The notes under the pieces are model-generated. The model was not told where the DNA came from. It did no database searches and saw only the letters and a program-made list of their open reading frames with translations. The position numbers were made by a program, and so were the translations under genes. Shown piece by piece: positions 60,696 through 64,000 of a DNA stretch of 64,000 nucleotides. Position 1 is the first letter of the stretch; each line of letters starts with the position of its first letter. This stretch comes from Pseudomonas sp. PDNC002 (GTDB lineage: Bacteria > Pseudomonadota > Gammaproteobacteria > Pseudomonadales > Pseudomonadaceae). The stretch lies in the NCBI RefSeq assembly GCF_016919445.1, contig NZ_CP070356.1:1495501-1559500 (forward strand). The letters run 5' to 3'.

Positions 60696-61853
60696 ATGCA
60701 GCCTTTCAGCTTCGCCACCACCGCGCAGATTCTCTGCGAGAGTGGCTCCGCCGCCCGCCTGGGTGAACTCTGCCGCGAGCGTGGCGCCCGGCGCGTGCTC
60801 ATCGTTACCGACCCTGGCATCACCCGCCTGAACATGCTCGACGGCGTGCTGCCCGGCTTCGCCACGGCTGGTGTGGCGGTGGAGGTCTTCGATCAGGTGC
60901 TGGCCGATCCGCCTGAGAGCGTGGTGCTCCCTGCCATCGAGCTGGCGCGGATGATGGACGCGCAGTTGGTGATCGGCTTCGGTGGTGGCAGCTCGATGGA
61001 TGTCGCCAAGCTGGTGGCGCTGCTGGCGCACCCGCAGACGACCCAGGGCCTGGGCGATGTCTTCGGCGTCGGCAACGCCCGCGGTCCGCGCCTGCCGCTG
61101 ATTCAGGTGCCGACCACCGCGGGCACCGGCTCGGAAGTGACTCCGATCGCCATCGTCACCACCGGCGAGACCACCAAGATGGGTGTGGTCAGCCCCTACC
61201 TGCTGCCGGACCTCGCCGTGCTCGACGCCGACCTGACCCTCGGCCTGCCGCCGGCGGTCACCGCTGCCACCGGCATCGACGCCATGGTCCACGCCATCGA
61301 GGCGTACACCAGCAAGCTGAAGAAGAATCCGCTGTCCGACCTGCTGGCCCGCGAGGCCCTGCGTCTGTTGGCGCTCAATCTCGACGAGTCGGTCCACAAC
61401 GGCCGCAACCGCGAGGCGCGCCAGGCCATGCTGCTGGGCGCCTGCCTCGCCGGCCAGGCCTTCGCCAACGCCCCGGTGGCCGCCGTGCATGCGCTGGCCT
61501 ACCCGCTTGGGGGGCACTTCCATATTCCCCACGGCTTGAGCAATGCGCTGGTACTGCCGGAGGTGATCCGCTTCAATGCGCCCAGCGCCGGCGCGCTCTA
61601 CGCCGAGCTCGCGCCGCTGCTGCTGGGCGAGCGCCTGCGTGCAGGCGCGGACCGCACCGAGCAGTTCATCACCGAGCTGGCCGACCTCAGCCCACGCAGT
61701 GGCCTGCCTTCGCGCCTGCGGGATGCCGGCGTGCCGGAGCAGAGCCTGCCGCGCCTGGCGGCCGACGCCATGTTGCAGCAGCGCCTGCTGGTGAATAATC
61801 CCCGCGACGTCAGCGAAGCCGATGCGCTGGCGATCTACCGAGCCGCCTACTGA
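60696..61853 (+). CDS. Iron-containing (group III) alcohol dehydrogenase
   Basis: A 385-residue enzyme. The NAD(P)-binding loop is FGGGSSMDVAKLVALL, followed by PTTAGTGSEVTPIAI. The metal ligands are in the conserved D-H-H-H set: DAMVHAIEAY, and AVHALAYPLGGHFHIPHGLSNAL. Family members oxidise primary alcohols, diols or hydroxy-acids such as lactaldehyde. A thioesterase gene follows after seven bases, so the two form an operon. Substrate unknown. Confidence 0.92.
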   Translation: MQPFSFATTAQILCESGSAARLGELCRERGARRVLIVTDPGITRLNMLDGVLPGFATAGVAVEVFDQVLADPPESVVLPAIELARMMDAQLVIGFGGGSSMDVAKLVALLAHPQTTQGLGDVFGVGNARGPRLPLIQVPTTAGTGSEVTPIAIVTTGETTKMGVVSPYLLPDLAVLDADLTLGLPPAVTAATGIDAMVHAIEAYTSKLKKNPLSDLLAREALRLLALNLDESVHNGRNREARQAMLLGACLAGQAFANAPVAAVHALAYPLGGHFHIPHGLSNALVLPEVIRFNAPSAGALYAELAPLLLGERLRAGADRTEQFITELADLSPRSGLPSRLRDAGVPEQSLPRLAADAMLQQRLLVNNPRDVSEADALAIYRAAY

Positions 61854-61860
61854 GAGCCCA

Positions 61861-62295
61861 ATGAGCGAACAACACCCCAGCCGCGCCGACTACGTGCATT
61901 TCCAGCCGATCACCACCCGCTGGCACGACAACGACATCTACGGCCACGTGAACAACGTGACCTACTACGGCTTCTTCGACACGGCGGTGAACACCTATCT
62001 GATCGAACGGGGTGGCCTGGATATCCATGACGGCGAGGTGGTGGGCTTCGTGGTCAGCTCCAGCTGCGACTACTTCGCGCCGGTCGCCTTCCCCGAGCGC
62101 ATCGAGGTTGGCCTGCGCGTCGGCAAGCTGGGCAACAGTTCGGTGCAGTACGAGCTGGCGATCTTCCGCGAGGGCGAGGACCTGGCCTGCGCGGCGGGCA
62201 AGTTCGTGCACGTCTTCGTGGACCGCGCGAGCAACCGGCCGGTATCGATTCCTCCTGCGTTGCGGGAGGCAATGGAGACGCTGGTGCGTGTCTGA
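61861..62295 (+). CDS. Acyl-CoA thioesterase, 4-hydroxybenzoyl-CoA thioesterase type
   Basis: A 144-residue hotdog-fold protein. The active-site stretch is RWHDNDIYGHVNNVTYYGFF, with the aspartate in the DxxGHVNN pattern used by YbgC/4HBT-type thioesterases. The frame is uninterrupted and starts seven bases after the alcohol dehydrogenase stop. It hydrolyses an acyl-CoA; its pairing with the dehydrogenase suggests action on an alcohol- or aldehyde-derived acyl chain (inference). Confidence 0.88.
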   Translation: MSEQHPSRADYVHFQPITTRWHDNDIYGHVNNVTYYGFFDTAVNTYLIERGGLDIHDGEVVGFVVSSSCDYFAPVAFPERIEVGLRVGKLGNSSVQYELAIFREGEDLACAAGKFVHVFVDRASNRPVSIPPALREAMETLVRV

Positions 62296-62315
62296 CGGGA
62301 TCCTGCAGCGATTGC

Positions 62316-62681
62316 CTACCACCCCATCGGATAATGCTCGATCCGACACGGCCGGCTGTTGCCGTCGCCCTTGCAGATGCCGTCGAGGTACTGGTAACGC
62401 ATCCATACTCTCTGGCCCGGCGCCGGCCAGTGCTGGCGCGGGATGCGGCTCTGCCAGTCGGCGCTTTCCGGTTCGAAGGCGATCAACGCGCCTCGGTCCG
62501 GGCAGTCCGCGCCGGCGGCCCGCGGCTTGACCGATTCCACGCGGCCCTCCAGGCCCCGGACGGGGAGCTTGAGCGACCCGATGATCTCCACTTCCATCTG
62601 GCAGACCTGCCAGTCTCCGGCGTACGCGGTCTGCAGGGCCGCAAGCGACAACAGCAGACCGGTGGCAGCAAGCGCTTTCAC
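62316..62681 (-). CDS. Secreted protein of unknown function
   Basis: A 121-residue protein with a signal peptide (TGLLLSLAALQTAYAGDW) and four cysteines in the mature part (VCQMEVEIIG, ADCPDRG, GICKGDGNSRPCRIEHYPMG), which could form disulfides in the periplasm. I do not recognise the family. It is convergent with the thioesterase gene, ending 20 bases from it, and has AAGGAG seven bases upstream of the ATG. Confidence 0.7.
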   Translation of the reverse strand: MKALAATGLLLSLAALQTAYAGDWQVCQMEVEIIGSLKLPVRGLEGRVESVKPRAAGADCPDRGALIAFEPESADWQSRIPRQHWPAPGQRVWMRYQYLDGICKGDGNSRPCRIEHYPMGW

Positions 62682-62957
62682 GAATAACTCCTTGTGACCA
62701 GTGATCCCTTCCCGACAAGCCTATACGAGGCTGGCGGGATGACGCGGGGGCTTGCCCGAGTGGTACGTCCGGCCTATGCTGGCCGCCGGTCGGCAGTTCA
62801 CCCAGGCGTCGCCGCCTCCGTATGGAGAGCGCTAAACCTGCCGCGCGGTTCCCCGCACCTTCAGATGATCCGACACACACCTTGAGTGCCGCATTGGAAT
62901 ACGGCGACCCCCGATAACCTCCCGCGCGAGGTCTTGGCACGCAACGAGGATTGCACT

Positions 62958-63497
62958 GTGTCCAGGCAACGCTTGCCCTACCACGCCCCCGATATCTCCG
63001 CCCTGGCGAAGTCGCTGACCCGGCAACTGGACGAATCGTCCGACCGTCCCGGCCATGTCGAGATGCTCAACCTGCTGGCCCGCGCGGTCGGCTTCCGTAA
63101 TTACCAGGCGCTGCGCGCCAGTCATCAGGCCGAAACGCGCCTGACTCGTGAGGCTGAGCCCGAAGCGGTGGTGGATTTCCGCCGCGTCGAGCAGTGGCGA
63201 CGCTATTTCGATGAGGCCGGCTGCCTGCAGCGCTGGCCGAAGAAGCACAGCCACCGCGAGGCCTGTCTCTGGGTGTTGTGGTCGCGTCTACCGGCGCGGC
63301 AGCGCTGGAGCGAGAAGGAAATCAATGAGCGCCTGCGGGCTCAGGAATGCCTGGGGGATCACCTGTTGTTGCGCCGGGCCCTGGTGGACGGCGGCTGGTT
63401 GGCGCGTACCGACGATGGCGGTGAGTATCGGCGAGTAGAACGGCGCCCTCCGGCGGAGCTGGGCGCCTTATTGTCCTGCCTGCCGACTTGCGCCTGA
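62958..63497 (+). CDS. DUF2087 domain protein
   Basis: A 179-residue protein. The C-terminal half (about residues 80-155) has the DUF2087 pattern: WRRYFDEAGCLQRWPKKHSH, WSEKEINERL, LGDHLLLRRALVDGGWLAR. DUF2087 is often fused to ArsR-type or GntR regulators; here the N-terminus (LPYHAPDISALAKSLTRQL) has no clear HTH. GTG at 62958 is chosen from GAGG eight bases upstream and from family position; the frame opens at 62886 with ATG. It is followed by a strong terminator. Confidence 0.78.
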   Translation: MSRQRLPYHAPDISALAKSLTRQLDESSDRPGHVEMLNLLARAVGFRNYQALRASHQAETRLTREAEPEAVVDFRRVEQWRRYFDEAGCLQRWPKKHSHREACLWVLWSRLPARQRWSEKEINERLRAQECLGDHLLLRRALVDGGWLARTDDGGEYRRVERRPPAELGALLSCLPTCA

Positions 63498-63513
63498 TTC
63501 GTCAGCGTTGAAC

Positions 63514-63543
63514 GAAAAAGCCCGCCAATTGGCGGGCTTTTTC
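63514..63543. terminator. Bidirectional terminator
   Basis: GAAAAAGCCCGCCAATTGGC and its mirror form a perfect stem GAAAAAGCCCGCC / GGCGGGCTTTTTC with an AATT loop; it serves both the DUF2087 gene and the convergent glycine-zipper gene. Confidence 0.9.
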
Positions 63544-63556
63544 ACACGGGCATCTG

Positions 63557-63994
63557 TCAGTCGTCGTGATGCTTGTGTTTGTTCTTGTAGTGGCCCTTGC
63601 CCTTGTGATGACTCTTGTTGCTGCTGTGATGGTCATCGTCGTTGTCGTCGGCCAGGTGATTGCCCAGCGCACCGCCGGCCGCGCCACCCAGGCCCGCGCC
63701 GATGGCGCCGCCCGTGGAGCCGCCGACCTTGTTGCCGATCACCGAACCGCCGGCCGCGCCCAGGCCGCCACCAATGGCCGCCTCGGTCTTGTTGCCGTTC
63801 TTCGCGCCCATCGCGCCGCCTGCCGCCCCGCCTACGCCGGCACCGATGGCCGCGCCGGTGGAGCCGCCCAGGGCGCCACCCACGACGTTACCGAGAGCGC
63901 CGCCGATCCCGCCACCGATGGCGGTCTTGGTGTCGTCGGCGACGGCATGGCTGGCGAGCAGGGCAAGGGCCAGAACAGAAAGAGTCTTACGCAT
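63557..63994 (-). CDS. Secreted glycine-zipper protein with a His/Lys/Asp-rich tail
   Basis: A 145-residue protein with signal peptide (LSVLALALLASHAVADD). The core is a glycine zipper: GGGIGGALGNVVGGALGG and GAAGGSVIGNKVGGSTGG-type repeats over about residues 26-110. The tail is rich in aspartate, then histidine and lysine (DDNDDDHHSSNKSHHKGKGH), possibly a metal-binding or DNA/LPS-binding region. Glycine-zipper proteins associate with membranes. Function unknown. Confidence 0.8.
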   Translation of the reverse strand: MRKTLSVLALALLASHAVADDTKTAIGGGIGGALGNVVGGALGGSTGAAIGAGVGGAAGGAMGAKNGNKTEAAIGGGLGAAGGSVIGNKVGGSTGGAIGAGLGGAAGGALGNHLADDNDDDHHSSNKSHHKGKGHYKNKHKHHDD

Positions 63995-64000
63995 GTTGCG

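Overview
The window is a GC-rich gammaproteobacterial chromosome segment from the genus Pseudomonas, probably a non-aeruginosa member close to the P. aeruginosa/P. nitroreducens side (inference). The gene order supports this: hemB-ppk facing ppx, then trxA-rho-ubiD, an RbbA-type ABC operon, ygfA-ssrS(6S RNA)-zapA, pepP-ubiH-ubiI and gcvTHP. GTAGGAGC-type REP sequences fill many gaps.

Layout. 1-4.2 kb: end of a TerC membrane protein, a LysE exporter, an FTR1 iron permease fused to a cytochrome c domain, and a YaiI protein. 4.2-6.8 kb: elbB, a di-iron hydroxylase and a DedA protein. 7-16.8 kb: haem synthesis (hemB), polyphosphate metabolism (ppk/ppx), thioredoxin, Rho, UbiD and an iron-sulfur flavoreductase. 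16.9-26.5 kb: an accessory catabolic block with a divergent LysR regulator, a PotABCD-like ABC importer, an amidase-signature hydrolase, malonyl-CoA decarboxylase (matA) and malonyl-CoA synthetase (matB). Read together it is an uptake-to-acetyl-CoA route for a malonyl amide (malonamate, ureidomalonate or a malonylated amine), the least conventional system here. 26.5-27.05 kb is a repeat island.

27-33.8 kb: a quinone oxidoreductase, a FliL-like protein and a HlyD/RbbA/YhhJ ABC operon behind a candidate ANR site. 34-38.2 kb: a CHASE-PAS-GGDEF diguanylate cyclase, an EVE protein, a 44-residue membrane protein, ygfA, 6S RNA, zapA and its coiled-coil partner. 38.4-43.2 kb: a YgfB-pepP-ubiH-thioesterase-ubiI operon. 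43.5-46.7 kb: a ferric-iron ABC system behind a possible Fur site. 46.8-51.3 kb: the glycine cleavage operon. 51.4-58.4 kb: small secreted proteins and a four-gene periplasmic dehydrogenase/cytochrome cluster (TAT small subunit, FAD/Fe-S GMC subunit, trihaem cytochrome, octahaem cytochrome). 58.7-64 kb: thyA, a methyltransferase, an iron alcohol dehydrogenase with a thioesterase, a DUF2087 protein and a glycine-zipper protein.

Iron and redox recur: two iron-uptake loci, haem synthesis, two ubiquinone hydroxylases, and multihaem cytochromes that would feed electrons to the respiratory chain. Four copies plus one reduced copy of a roughly 140-200 bp hairpin-rich repeat sit between operons. No tRNA, rRNA, CRISPR array, prophage or intact insertion sequence was seen.
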